Below, one piece after another: positions 1-6,601 of a stretch of DNA of 32,542 bases. The stretch spans positions 1 through 32,542 of the forward strand of contig JAIPFM010000047.1 in assembly GCA_021736645.1 (NCBI GenBank), given 5' to 3'. The stretch comes from Phycisphaerae bacterium. GTDB taxonomy: Bacteria; Planctomycetota; Phycisphaerae; Sedimentisphaerales; Anaerobacaceae. The stretch's first letter is position 1, and each line of letters begins with the position of its first letter. The translations under genes were made by a program, and so were the position numbers. The notes under the pieces are model-generated. The model worked only from the letters and a program-made list of their open reading frames with translations, did not search any database and was not told where the DNA came from.

Positions 1-105
1 ACCATGAAACCCAAGCGTATCGAAAGAAAAGTGTTCAGTGATAAAGCGACTGAAGAGCCAAGTCGAAAAAGAAAAGAGTTTTCGACTCAGAAATTGTCTG
101 TTTAA
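1..105 (+). CDS. possible 3' end of a truncated gene, lysine/arginine-rich tail
   Basis: An open frame enters from the left edge and ends at TAA 103-105. It encodes about 34 residues, very rich in Lys, Arg, Glu and Ser, such as the disordered basic tail of a larger protein. It could also be a 33-residue ORF from the ATG at position 4. No family is recognised. The following 78 bases up to the reductase gene are T-rich (137-150) and hold no other gene. Confidence 0.3.
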   Translation, partial: TMKPKRIERKVFSDKATEEPSRKRKEFSTQKLSV

Positions 106-183
106 ACTTGACAGGAACCTATATGGGTGACCCCTTTTTGTTTTTTTTTGTTTTGCAGTCTGGATTCAGTTCTCCGAATGGCC

Positions 184-1149
184 TCAACTGCGAAAGATGG
201 GCGTCACGTCTTTGCTGAACGCCAGAAGGGTCTGTCTCTCGTCGGGCGTCAATGGGGTAAACTGGGCGGCCAGGGTTTCTGCGATGCGGTAGATGGTTTC
301 GTCGCCAGGAGGAATCGCAGCGGTCACATCCTCTGATAGGGTGAAACGCCATGCCTGACGTGCCTGTTCCAGATCTTTGATCGGTTGATACCAGCACTTG
401 GGGCTGCTGCTCCTTTCCTCCCGATTGGTCCAGGGTGTGTACGCCAGTGCCTTCAGAGCCAGGCGAGCCACCTTTTTCTCCTTGGCCCTGGCCAGCAATC
501 GAGGTCCAAAGTTGCCTTGGGCCATACATACGTAGTTGATGGGAAACAACACGGAATCAAAGGGGAACTCGTCCAGCAATCTCAGGGCCACGTCTTCGTT
601 GTGGGCGGAGAAACCCAGATGGCGAATCTTGCCTTCCTCTCGCGCCTTGGCAAAGGTGTCCAAGGCACCGTCGGGACCCAGGACAGTATCCACCTCTTCC
701 ATGTTGCTCATGGCGTGGAGCTGGTAGAGGTCAAAGTGATCTGTCTTCAGGACCTTGAGCGAATTCTCCAGTTCCTGACGTGCGCCCGCGGCATCACGCC
801 TCTGTGTCTTGCAGGCCAGAAAGGTCTTGTCCCGGTAGGGTTGCAGTGCCACACCGAGTTTTTCTTCGGCTTCCCCTCTACCGTAGGAAGGGGCCACGTC
901 AAAGTAATTGATGCCTCGATCCACGGCCCTGGCCACTTCCCTGTTGGCGTCGGCCTGCGCCTGGCCGACCACGACGATCCCGCCAAAGCCCACAATGGAT
1001 AGCTTGATATCCCCTTTGAATACACGACGTGCAATGGGTTTGTCTGCATCCTTGGCCATAGCGGCCTTGACGGTATTCCAGTAGTCCAGCCCAATCATGG
1101 CCCCTGTTGTGGAAGCCGAAACAGTTTTGAGAAATGATCTGCGTTTCAT
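184..1149 (-). CDS. Tat-exported aldo/keto reductase
   Basis: Predicted NAD(P)H-dependent oxidoreductase of the aldo/keto reductase superfamily, 321 residues. The N-terminus carries a twin-arginine signal (MKRRSFLKT, then a small-residue stretch to about residue 30), so the enzyme is probably exported folded with its cofactor. The AKR catalytic tetrad is visible: Asp84 and Tyr89 (NYFDVAPSYG), Lys114 (ACKTQ) and His145 (LYQLHA). The C-terminal part (about 230-321) resembles the extension of the YdbC/YajO-like, 4Fe-4S-free AKR group. The gene is monocistronic on the minus strand and starts at an ATG. Substrate is unknown; Tat-exported AKRs are frequent in Planctomycetota and Verrucomicrobia genomes. 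Family call is firm, substrate is not. Confidence 0.9.
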   Translation of the reverse strand: MKRRSFLKTVSASTTGAMIGLDYWNTVKAAMAKDADKPIARRVFKGDIKLSIVGFGGIVVVGQAQADANREVARAVDRGINYFDVAPSYGRGEAEEKLGVALQPYRDKTFLACKTQRRDAAGARQELENSLKVLKTDHFDLYQLHAMSNMEEVDTVLGPDGALDTFAKAREEGKIRHLGFSAHNEDVALRLLDEFPFDSVLFPINYVCMAQGNFGPRLLARAKEKKVARLALKALAYTPWTNREERSSSPKCWYQPIKDLEQARQAWRFTLSEDVTAAIPPGDETIYRIAETLAAQFTPLTPDERQTLLAFSKDVTPIFRS

Positions 1150-1311
1150 GAGTCACACTCCAATTCATCAGTTATCTTCTCAAGAACATGCCTTCATCAG
1201 TCATCACCATACTGCTGGATGCCTGAACAATCAAGTTTATTGATCACGACAAGAGATCGATGGATACCATTCGCCTAAAATATTCATATTGTATATTATT
1301 GGAGGGAACTG

Positions 1312-1332
1312 ATGGATTTATTCGGTGTATAA
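1312..1332 (+). other. six-codon leader mini-ORF (MDLFGV) upstream of the ECF sigma gene
   Basis: A strong Shine-Dalgarno (GGAGGG, 1301-1306) lies 5 nt before ATG 1312, which opens a six-codon frame closed by TAA 1330-1332. The frame is the same as the sigma gene that starts 18 nt further on. The sigma ATG at 1351 has only a weak ribosome-binding site. The mini-ORF may couple or limit sigma translation, or be fortuitous. Confidence 0.35.
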
Positions 1333-1350
1333 CTGGGTGAACGAATAGCC

Positions 1351-1905
1351 ATGGATTCAGGACCTTGGATGACTGAGGAAGAGAAAATAATTCAGGCGGT
1401 ATTGGCCGGCAAGACAGATGCCTATCGCTGGATCATCGAGCGGTACCAGGGGCCTGTGTTGCAGATGATCGCCAATCTGGTGGGCGATCGGTTTGCTGCT
1501 GAAGATATTGCCCAGGACGTGTTTGTGATAGTGTATGAGAAGTTGTCCACGCATGATCCGGCACGATCTCGGTTTTCAACCTGGCTGTTTGTGATTGCCA
1601 GAAATCAAAGCATCAATTACCTGCGTAAGAGGCGATGCATCCCTGTGCCGGGTTCTTCTCCGGTGGCGTCCTCGGACGACCCGAGTGAACGCATTTGCAG
1701 AGAGGAATTCATGGAACAACTCGACCGTGTCCTGAATGGATTGCCCTCGTACCAGAAGCGGGCGTTTACCCTGGCAGAGTTTGAAAATCTGCCGTATGAC
1801 CAGATCGCGCAGATTGAATGTGCCAGTATCGGCACGATCCGGTCACGAATTCACAGGGCCAAAAAGAAGATAAAAAAGGCCCTTGAGGCCCTTGACGGAG
1901 CATGA
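1351..1905 (+). CDS. ECF (extracytoplasmic function) RNA polymerase sigma factor
   Basis: Sigma-70 family regulator of the ECF type, 184 residues, which directs RNA polymerase to a small regulon. Region 2 spans about residues 20-95, with the core-binding helix (FAAEDIAQDVFVIVYEKL) and the -10 recognition stretch (RSRFSTWLFVIARNQSINYL). Region 4 spans about 130-180, with its helix-turn-helix (YDQIAQIECASIGTIRSRIH). No region 3 or C-terminal extension is present. An internal ATG at 1369 has a better-spaced CAGGA (1358-1362) and would give 178 residues beginning MTEEEK, typical of the family, so either start is possible. The stop overlaps the start region of the next gene, and signal peptidase I follows, suggesting an envelope-related operon. 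No zinc-binding anti-sigma factor is present next to it. Confidence 0.93.
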   Translation: MDSGPWMTEEEKIIQAVLAGKTDAYRWIIERYQGPVLQMIANLVGDRFAAEDIAQDVFVIVYEKLSTHDPARSRFSTWLFVIARNQSINYLRKRRCIPVPGSSPVASSDDPSERICREEFMEQLDRVLNGLPSYQKRAFTLAEFENLPYDQIAQIECASIGTIRSRIHRAKKKIKKALEALDGA

Positions 1906-1907
1906 TC

Positions 1908-2162
1908 ATGAATACCGAAATGTATGAAGCGTGGAGGCAAAGCCATCGCACCCAGCCCTGTCACGTGGATCTGTCTGATGCCATCATGCGTCAAATCCAT
2001 CACAAGGCATCACAGCCATGCTGGTTCAAACGGATCTGTCGCGGCGTTCAATTCAACGGATTCCAGGCAAGGGCCCTGGCACGTGCAGGGGCACTGTCAC
2101 TCGGTGCACTGCTCGGGACTCTGAGACTGTTGTTTCAGATTTATTCTCTGCTGTTTTCATAA
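1908..2162 (+). CDS. small single-pass membrane protein downstream of ECF sigma
   Basis: A protein of 84 residues that I do not recognise. The first about 55 residues are hydrophilic with several Cys and His (QPCHVDLSDAIMRQIHH, then a CW motif). The last 25 residues form one hydrophobic segment (ALSLGALLGTLRLLFQIYSLLF). ATG 1902 overlaps the sigma stop codon, but ATG 1908 has GGAG at 1897-1900 with 7-nt spacing and is the better start. Position directly after an ECF sigma gene and the soluble-N, TM-C layout fit a small anti-sigma or sigma-tethering protein, but it lacks the HxxxCxxC zinc anti-sigma motif, so this is only a suggestion. It lies 16 bp before the signal peptidase gene. Confidence 0.7.
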   Translation: MNTEMYEAWRQSHRTQPCHVDLSDAIMRQIHHKASQPCWFKRICRGVQFNGFQARALARAGALSLGALLGTLRLLFQIYSLLFS

Positions 2163-2178
2163 GCATAAGGAGTGTATC

Positions 2179-3105
2179 ATGAATCTTGAAGTACGTGCAT
2201 CCGAATATCCCAATCGCCGGCGGCCCTGGACAGCCGTGTGTCTGTCTCTGGTCATGCCGGGTCTGGGGCAGATTTATTGCGGTGACATGGCCAGCGGCAT
2301 CGTGATTATTCTGTTGATGACCATGTTTTCGCTGGGCTGGGTCATTGGTATCATGCACGAGAATACACCCTTCTGGCCATTCTCTCTGGCCAGTGGCGGC
2401 GTGATTCTGCTGGCCACTGCGTTCGCCGCGATCGATGCGTGTCGCAGGGCGCGACGGTCCCGCTTTGACTATCCATTGAAGGAGTACAATCACTGGGGCA
2501 TCTATGTGGCCCTGGTTTGGATTGCCGGGGCCGGGACACTTGGCTACACGCTCATGATCAAACAGAATGTGTGCGAGGCGTTTCGTGTGCCGACTCACTC
2601 GATGGTCCCCACGATCATGGCAGGGGATCGCGTTCTGGCAAACAAGCTGCCATTCGCCATCCGGGGGATCGAACGGGGCGATGTGGTTCTGTTCAATCGT
2701 CCGGACAATCAACGGCAGAACTACATCAAAAGGGTTGTGGCCATGGGAGGGGATACCGTGGAGATAAAAAACGGGCAACTATTTATCAATGGTCAGGCAC
2801 TCGACAGGGCCTGGGTGAGAAGGCAGGCCCTGAACCAGGCTCAAGGCGCCATCGAGGGGGATGTCTTTTGGGAGACCAATGGCCATGCCCGGTACCAGAT
2901 CTTCCTGTGCAAGCCAGCCTCTGAGGAAGATCCACAGGCCATGGAGTTCGGCCCTGTGACCGTACCGGCGTATCACTGTTTTGTGCTGGGGGACAATCGC
3001 AACGGCTCCTTTGACAGCCGTCATTTCGGCACGCTGTCTTATGGCGCGATCAGAGGCAAGTTTCTGCAGATCTATTGGCCGTCTGGGCATCGCGCCAAGC
3101 TCTAA
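2179..3105 (+). CDS. lepB: signal peptidase I with N-terminal multi-TM extension
   Basis: Membrane-bound serine protease that removes signal peptides from exported proteins, 308 residues. The catalytic Ser141 lies in FRVPTHSMVPTI and the general-base Lys184 in YIKRVVAMGGDTVEI; the C-terminal GDNRNGSFDSRHFG box is intact. Ahead of the usual single anchor (about 106-126) there is an extra region with three hydrophobic segments (about 17-34, 37-57, 66-84). Its PGLGQIYCGD motif resembles TM2/DUF5683-type small membrane domains, so the protein is longer than minimal SPase I. The start ATG has AAGGAG at 2167-2172. It is third in an operon after an ECF sigma gene and a small membrane protein, implying sigma-controlled expression of export capacity. 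The next gene is convergent. Confidence 0.95.
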   Translation: MNLEVRASEYPNRRRPWTAVCLSLVMPGLGQIYCGDMASGIVIILLMTMFSLGWVIGIMHENTPFWPFSLASGGVILLATAFAAIDACRRARRSRFDYPLKEYNHWGIYVALVWIAGAGTLGYTLMIKQNVCEAFRVPTHSMVPTIMAGDRVLANKLPFAIRGIERGDVVLFNRPDNQRQNYIKRVVAMGGDTVEIKNGQLFINGQALDRAWVRRQALNQAQGAIEGDVFWETNGHARYQIFLCKPASEEDPQAMEFGPVTVPAYHCFVLGDNRNGSFDSRHFGTLSYGAIRGKFLQIYWPSGHRAKL

Positions 3106-3162
3106 CTGTCATTCCTGTACAGTCATTGATGTATACCGTGCCACTCCGAGGCGCACGATGGT

Positions 3163-4425
3163 TTAGTTATGGTGCGCAGTTTCCTGACTGGCCGGGGTCA
3201 ACAGGATGTTGGACGGATTGATTTTGCACGCTCGATGGACCTCATCCATGGCGGTGATGCCTTGCGCTGCCTTGCTGAGTCCATCCTGCATGATGGAGGT
3301 GATGCCCTGTGCTCGCAGGTATTGTGATAAACCGTGATTGTGTACATTGTCACTGATCATGGTTTTGAGCTTCTCGTCAATGGGCAGGATCTCAAAGAGG
3401 CCGGTCCGTTCATAAAAGCCATAGCCGTTACACTCAGTACAGGCGTTTGCCTGCTTCAGCGTCTCGGGCCTCTCCATGCTGAAGCGGGCGAAAACCTCGT
3501 TGACCTGCTCAGTGGGTTCCACGGAGTCACTGCAATGGACACATACTTTACGCACCAGATTCTGGGCCATCACCAGGCGTAAGGCACTGCCAATGATTTG
3601 TTTGGGTACGCCCAGATAATGCAGGCTGTCAATCGCACCGGCGGCATCATGGGCATGGATTGTGGCCAACACCAGTTTTCCCGACAGGGCGGCCCGCGCT
3701 GCCACGATGGCAGAGTCTTTGTCGCGAATTTCACCGACCATGATGAGATCCGGATCCATGCGGAGAATGGTACGCAGACCCTCATGCATGGTTAAGCCAT
3801 GGCGCTCATCCACTTCAATTTGCTGGGCATAGGACAGCGTGTATTCCACCGGATCTTCGATGGAATAGGTGGTGGTCGTGCTTAGATCCAGCAGTGAGGC
3901 CAGGGAATACATGGTGGTGGTTTTTCCGGATCCCGTGCCTCCACAGATCAACACCAGACCACTCTGCGTGTGGATGGTATTGGACACAACCTGTTGATCC
4001 TTCTTTGACAGGCCGAGTGTCTCCATATTCCAGCCATCTATGGGCAAACGAAGAAAACGCAGATGAATCGATTCATGGTCCTGGACCGGGGTTAAGGTGA
4101 CGCGGATGTCCAGCTTGGAGGTGTTGTGTCGCCAATGAATCTGGCCCTCCAGGGGACTGAAGGTGCGGACCGTATCCAAGCCGGCCGCCGATTTAATTTG
4201 ATTTAACAGCTTACGGCCGGTGTCTCCCGGGAAAACAATCTTGGGATGGACAATGCCATCGACACGATATAGGACTCTGAGACCTTCGTCGATGCAGTGG
4301 AGGTGCACATCTGTGGCCCGTTCAAGGATCGCGTTCCACAGGAAGGTATTCAGGGCATCGCCATACGGACCAATGGTGCCAGTACGGTAACATCCGGTGG
4401 TTTGGGTTTCGTAAGCTGTTGTCAT
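3163..4425 (-). CDS. orphan GspE/PilB-family secretion ATPase lacking the N-terminal domain
   Basis: Hexameric ATPase of the type II secretion / type IV pilus assembly family, 420 residues. The N-terminal GspE domain (about 150 residues) is absent: the protein begins almost directly with the N2 domain (ATDVHLHCIDEGLRVLYRVDG). Walker A is GGTGSGKTT (162-170), the Asp box is SIEDPVEYT (about 188-196), Walker B is LIMVGEIRD (227-235) and the His box is ATIHAHDAAG. Two CxxC pairs (Cys295/298 and Cys329/332) form the zinc module typical of GspE/PilB rather than PilT. A good SD (CAGGAAC) precedes the ATG. No pseudopilin or GspF-like gene is adjacent, unlike the full-length homologue at 24187-25893. 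It could serve a separate pilus or act as a second motor. Confidence 0.9.
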   Translation of the reverse strand: MTTAYETQTTGCYRTGTIGPYGDALNTFLWNAILERATDVHLHCIDEGLRVLYRVDGIVHPKIVFPGDTGRKLLNQIKSAAGLDTVRTFSPLEGQIHWRHNTSKLDIRVTLTPVQDHESIHLRFLRLPIDGWNMETLGLSKKDQQVVSNTIHTQSGLVLICGGTGSGKTTTMYSLASLLDLSTTTTYSIEDPVEYTLSYAQQIEVDERHGLTMHEGLRTILRMDPDLIMVGEIRDKDSAIVAARAALSGKLVLATIHAHDAAGAIDSLHYLGVPKQIIGSALRLVMAQNLVRKVCVHCSDSVEPTEQVNEVFARFSMERPETLKQANACTECNGYGFYERTGLFEILPIDEKLKTMISDNVHNHGLSQYLRAQGITSIMQDGLSKAAQGITAMDEVHRACKINPSNILLTPASQETAHHN

Positions 4426-4481
4426 AAAGCAGGTTCCTGCAACCGGGCCAAATCATGTCGCGATCCCTTGGCCATTAACAT

Positions 4482-4534
4482 CCTATGCGTACCCGGAATC
4501 GGGTATGCGTCCGATAGTGTATCGGCGCAATAGG
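4482..4534 (-). promoter_or_regulatory. three-way-junction-like structured leader upstream of the orphan ATPase
   Basis: Two tandem hairpins lie inside an outer stem. The first has arms 4485-4495 and 4500-4510, matching at 9 of 11 positions. The second is the perfect CCGATA (4511-4516) with TATCGG (4520-4525). The outer stem pairs CCTAT-GCG (4482-4489) with CGC-ATAGG (4526-4534, one bulged A). It ends 57 nt upstream of the ATPase start, where a 5' untranslated region would be. It matches no riboswitch class that I know; it could also be a DNA-level palindromic site. Confidence 0.4.
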
Positions 4535-4550
4535 ACCTTGGCTTAAGCTA

Positions 4551-4769
4551 GGCACTGTCTGAAAAGTCGGTCTGGCTTCGACCAGCTTGTTTTCTTGAAG
4601 TATTTTAGTTGCTGCTTCGCAGCCATTGTCGGATCAAGGCAACCGAGGTTGTCCGTCTGGACTGCGTCCGGCTGCATCGACGATACGTTCAATATCGCCT
4701 GCTTCGCCGTCCTTGCCAGACGAAAAAACGCTCGCTCTCGGGCCGACGACGGCCTTTTCAGACAGAGCC
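4551..4769. mobile_element. MITE-like non-autonomous element, 219 bp, with TA duplication
   Basis: Terminal inverted repeats are GGCACTGTCTGAAAAG (4551-4566) and, on the other strand, GGCTCTGTCTGAAAAG (4769-4754), matching at 15 of 16 positions. The dinucleotide TA flanks both sides (4549-4550 and 4770-4771), as expected for target duplication by Tc1/mariner-IS630-type transposases. There is no transposase ORF inside. The interior is full of short GC-rich hairpins with TTCG-type loops, for example GCTGC-TTC-GCAGC near 4611-4623 and GGCCG-ACGA-CGGCC at 4741-4754. The family is inferred from the TA flank only. Confidence 0.6.
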
Positions 4770-4803
4770 TAGGACAAGGCGGGGGCGTGACAAGTCGTGA
4801 TGG

Positions 4804-5652
4804 CTACTGTCGCATACCCTCTAGTCGATCCCATTCAACTAGAAAATCGTTGAGGTGCGTTTTGTGGTTCTCTTTGACTTCGTGAGCGATCAGGTCACGC
4901 ACGAGCTGTTGTTCTTTCTCGTATTGCCGGGTGGTGAAGTGACCGCCAAAGTGGGCGACACGCAGCCACATGAGGTAGGTGGTGAGCGAGTCGAATTCAT
5001 TGTACGCCACGATGCGGTCGAGGCGGCCGTCGAGCCAGAGGTTGGCCACCTGTTGGCCGTCCACGTCCATCTTGCCTGGGATCCCGGAGAGCGTGGCGAT
5101 TTCATTGAGGGATGGCGTGGCCTTGCCCCAGCCGCCGAGCACGTCCTTGAGGTCTACGCTGGCCTCGCTGTTGCGGCTGTCAAAATAGTCTTCGCCTTCC
5201 CAGGGTTTGTTGGGACGCTTGCAGAATGCCGGAACCGTGAGGCCCTGGACCACACTTCGCTGAATCATGGCCTTGATGTCCGCCGAGGTCGAGTTGAAAC
5301 CGACCAGTTGGGGCTTGTATTGACCGGCCTTACCCAGGAAGGTGCCGATCACGTGTTTCTCGTCGGTGTGGGTCGGGTCCTGCGTGTCTCTGGGCAGGGA
5401 CAACAGGTGCAGTGTCACATCACTGCCGCGTGTCACCCGTTCCACGGCCACAATAGACACGATGCGGCACAGCACGGTCTTGAGATAGGGCATGGGGTCC
5501 TCTGGTGTGGCACCGCCTTGTTGCCACATGACCTCAAAGACCTGTTGATCCGTCAGGTCAGGCTCAAGGTGATACAGCATGCGTCCGCCCTGGGGATCAG
5601 GGATCCATTCCGCGTCAAAGGCCCACACTCGCGATCCAACGGTTTTAAACAT
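4804..5652 (-). CDS. predicted PolB-like 3'-5' exonuclease (DEDDy)
   Basis: Predicted 3'-5' exonuclease related to the proofreading domain of family B DNA polymerases (DNA_pol_B_exo2-like), 282 residues, stand-alone without a polymerase domain. The DEDDy acidic residues are visible: Asp13 and Glu15 (WAFDAEW), Asp125 in LVGFNSTSADI, and Tyr217 with Asp221 (YNEFDSLTTY). An SVDLKDVLGG segment (about 165-174) separates the second and third motifs as in related proteins. The ATG at 5652 is preceded by AGGAG with 8-nt spacing. The gene follows the HTH-EIIA gene on the same strand after only 23 bp, so the two are probably cotranscribed. Role in vivo is unknown; DNA or RNA maturation and repair are possible. 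Confidence 0.85.
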   Translation of the reverse strand: MFKTVGSRVWAFDAEWIPDPQGGRMLYHLEPDLTDQQVFEVMWQQGGATPEDPMPYLKTVLCRIVSIVAVERVTRGSDVTLHLLSLPRDTQDPTHTDEKHVIGTFLGKAGQYKPQLVGFNSTSADIKAMIQRSVVQGLTVPAFCKRPNKPWEGEDYFDSRNSEASVDLKDVLGGWGKATPSLNEIATLSGIPGKMDVDGQQVANLWLDGRLDRIVAYNEFDSLTTYLMWLRVAHFGGHFTTRQYEKEQQLVRDLIAHEVKENHKTHLNDFLVEWDRLEGMRQ

Positions 5653-5675
5653 GAGGGTATCTCCTACAGCCTGAT

Positions 5676-6383
5676 CTATTTCATGAGATTGGTTTCGCAG
5701 TCTGTGATCAAGTCGATCATGTGCTGGGCGGTGTCCGCGTGGATGAGATTTTCGAGCAGGTCGTCGTGACGCAACAGCCGGAAGATTCGGGCCAGGACAT
5801 GCAGGTGATGGGTATCGTCCTGCGAGGCCGTAAAAAAGAACAGACGTGTGGGCCCATCCGGGGCACCAAAAAGGATCCCGTGCTGGGCACGGGCCACCAC
5901 CAGGATGGTATCTGCGATGTCATACGGCAGGGGACATCTGGGGTGGGGCATGGCCAGGCCGCCTTCCATGGCGGTAGTACAGAGTTCCTCTCTGTGCAGC
6001 ACGGCTTCGAGCAGGGTGTCACCGTTGTAGACCAGGCCGGTGGCCTGGGCCAGGGAGATCAAGCTGCGGATGGCCCCGTTTTTACTGCGTGCTTCCAGAC
6101 AGTGGGTCACGGCTTCCGGTCGAATCAGGGGGATGATCATGCGCTGTGTCTGGTGGGTTTGTCTGTGTGCGGTCATGCCGGCATCCACCTCTTCGAGATG
6201 GTCGCTGTGGAATGTGCCCATGTGCTGTTGGAGCCATTGGGTGATCTCGGCCCGGTTGAATCGAAATTCACCACCAACCTTCTGGCAAGGTATCTCTCCG
6301 CGCTGGGCCATGCGCTCGAGGCGGCGGCTGTCAGCGCCCATCATCTTGGCCAGTTCTTTGAGTGTGAGGCTGCGAAACGGCAC
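5676..6383 (-). CDS. HTH domain fused to PTS EIIA(Ntr)-like domain
   Basis: A regulator combining a DNA-binding and a phosphotransfer-type domain, 235 residues. Residues 4-55 form an excisionase/MerR-like winged helix-turn-helix (LTLKELAKMMGADSRRLERM, then GGEFRFNRAEITQWL). Residues 82-230 match the fructose/nitrogen PTS EIIA fold. The predicted phosphorylated residue is His147 in GGLAMPHPR. The GTG at 6383 is chosen because AGGAG (6391-6395) lies 7 nt upstream; the frame is open to a GTG at 6404, but a likely promoter (TTGCCA 6431-6436, TATGAT 6407-6412) would start transcription near there. The gene heads an operon with the exonuclease gene. No EI, HPr or sugar permease is nearby, so a regulatory rather than transport role is inferred. 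Confidence 0.88.
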   Translation of the reverse strand: MPFRSLTLKELAKMMGADSRRLERMAQRGEIPCQKVGGEFRFNRAEITQWLQQHMGTFHSDHLEEVDAGMTAHRQTHQTQRMIIPLIRPEAVTHCLEARSKNGAIRSLISLAQATGLVYNGDTLLEAVLHREELCTTAMEGGLAMPHPRCPLPYDIADTILVVARAQHGILFGAPDGPTRLFFFTASQDDTHHLHVLARIFRLLRHDDLLENLIHADTAQHMIDLITDCETNLMK

Positions 6384-6406
6384 AGAGGGTCTCCTGAAAA
6401 ACACCT

Positions 6407-6436
6407 ATCATAGCACTGTGATAGCCGATTTGGCAA
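6407..6436 (-). promoter_or_regulatory. sigma-70-type promoter for the HTH-EIIA/exonuclease operon
   Basis: On the minus strand TTGCCA (6436-6431) and TATGAT (6412-6407) are separated by 18 nt. Transcription would begin around 6400, just upstream of the SD and the GTG start at 6383. Confidence 0.55.
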
Positions 6437-6601
6437 GATGTAACCAGGGTCCATGGGCCGGAGCCGGGGCCTTTGCTATACATTTCTCTATTTTTAATTT
6501 ATTATATGGCCGACAATAAGCGGTGTTGTCCAGTTTTTGAATAAAGAACATGCCTCCAGAGTTTACGGTTGATGATCGTCAGTCATTGAGAGCAGGTAAT
6601 T

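Larger units (their letters stand above)
4426..4803. other. 378-bp gene-free stretch holding a structured leader and a MITE-like element
   Basis: The stretch contains no convincing gene. It holds nested palindromes at 4482-4534 upstream of the ATPase gene and a 219-bp inverted-repeat element at 4551-4769, each listed separately. TAGGAC occurs on both sides of the element (4531 and 4770). Confidence 0.7.

Noticed and set aside
108..125. TTGACA as a promoter -35 before position 184
   Set aside because: No convincing -10 element at the right spacing and no plus-strand gene downstream.
2053..2778. Long minus-strand open frame opposite lepB
   Set aside because: It lies fully opposite a clear signal peptidase gene and has no domain or SD support.
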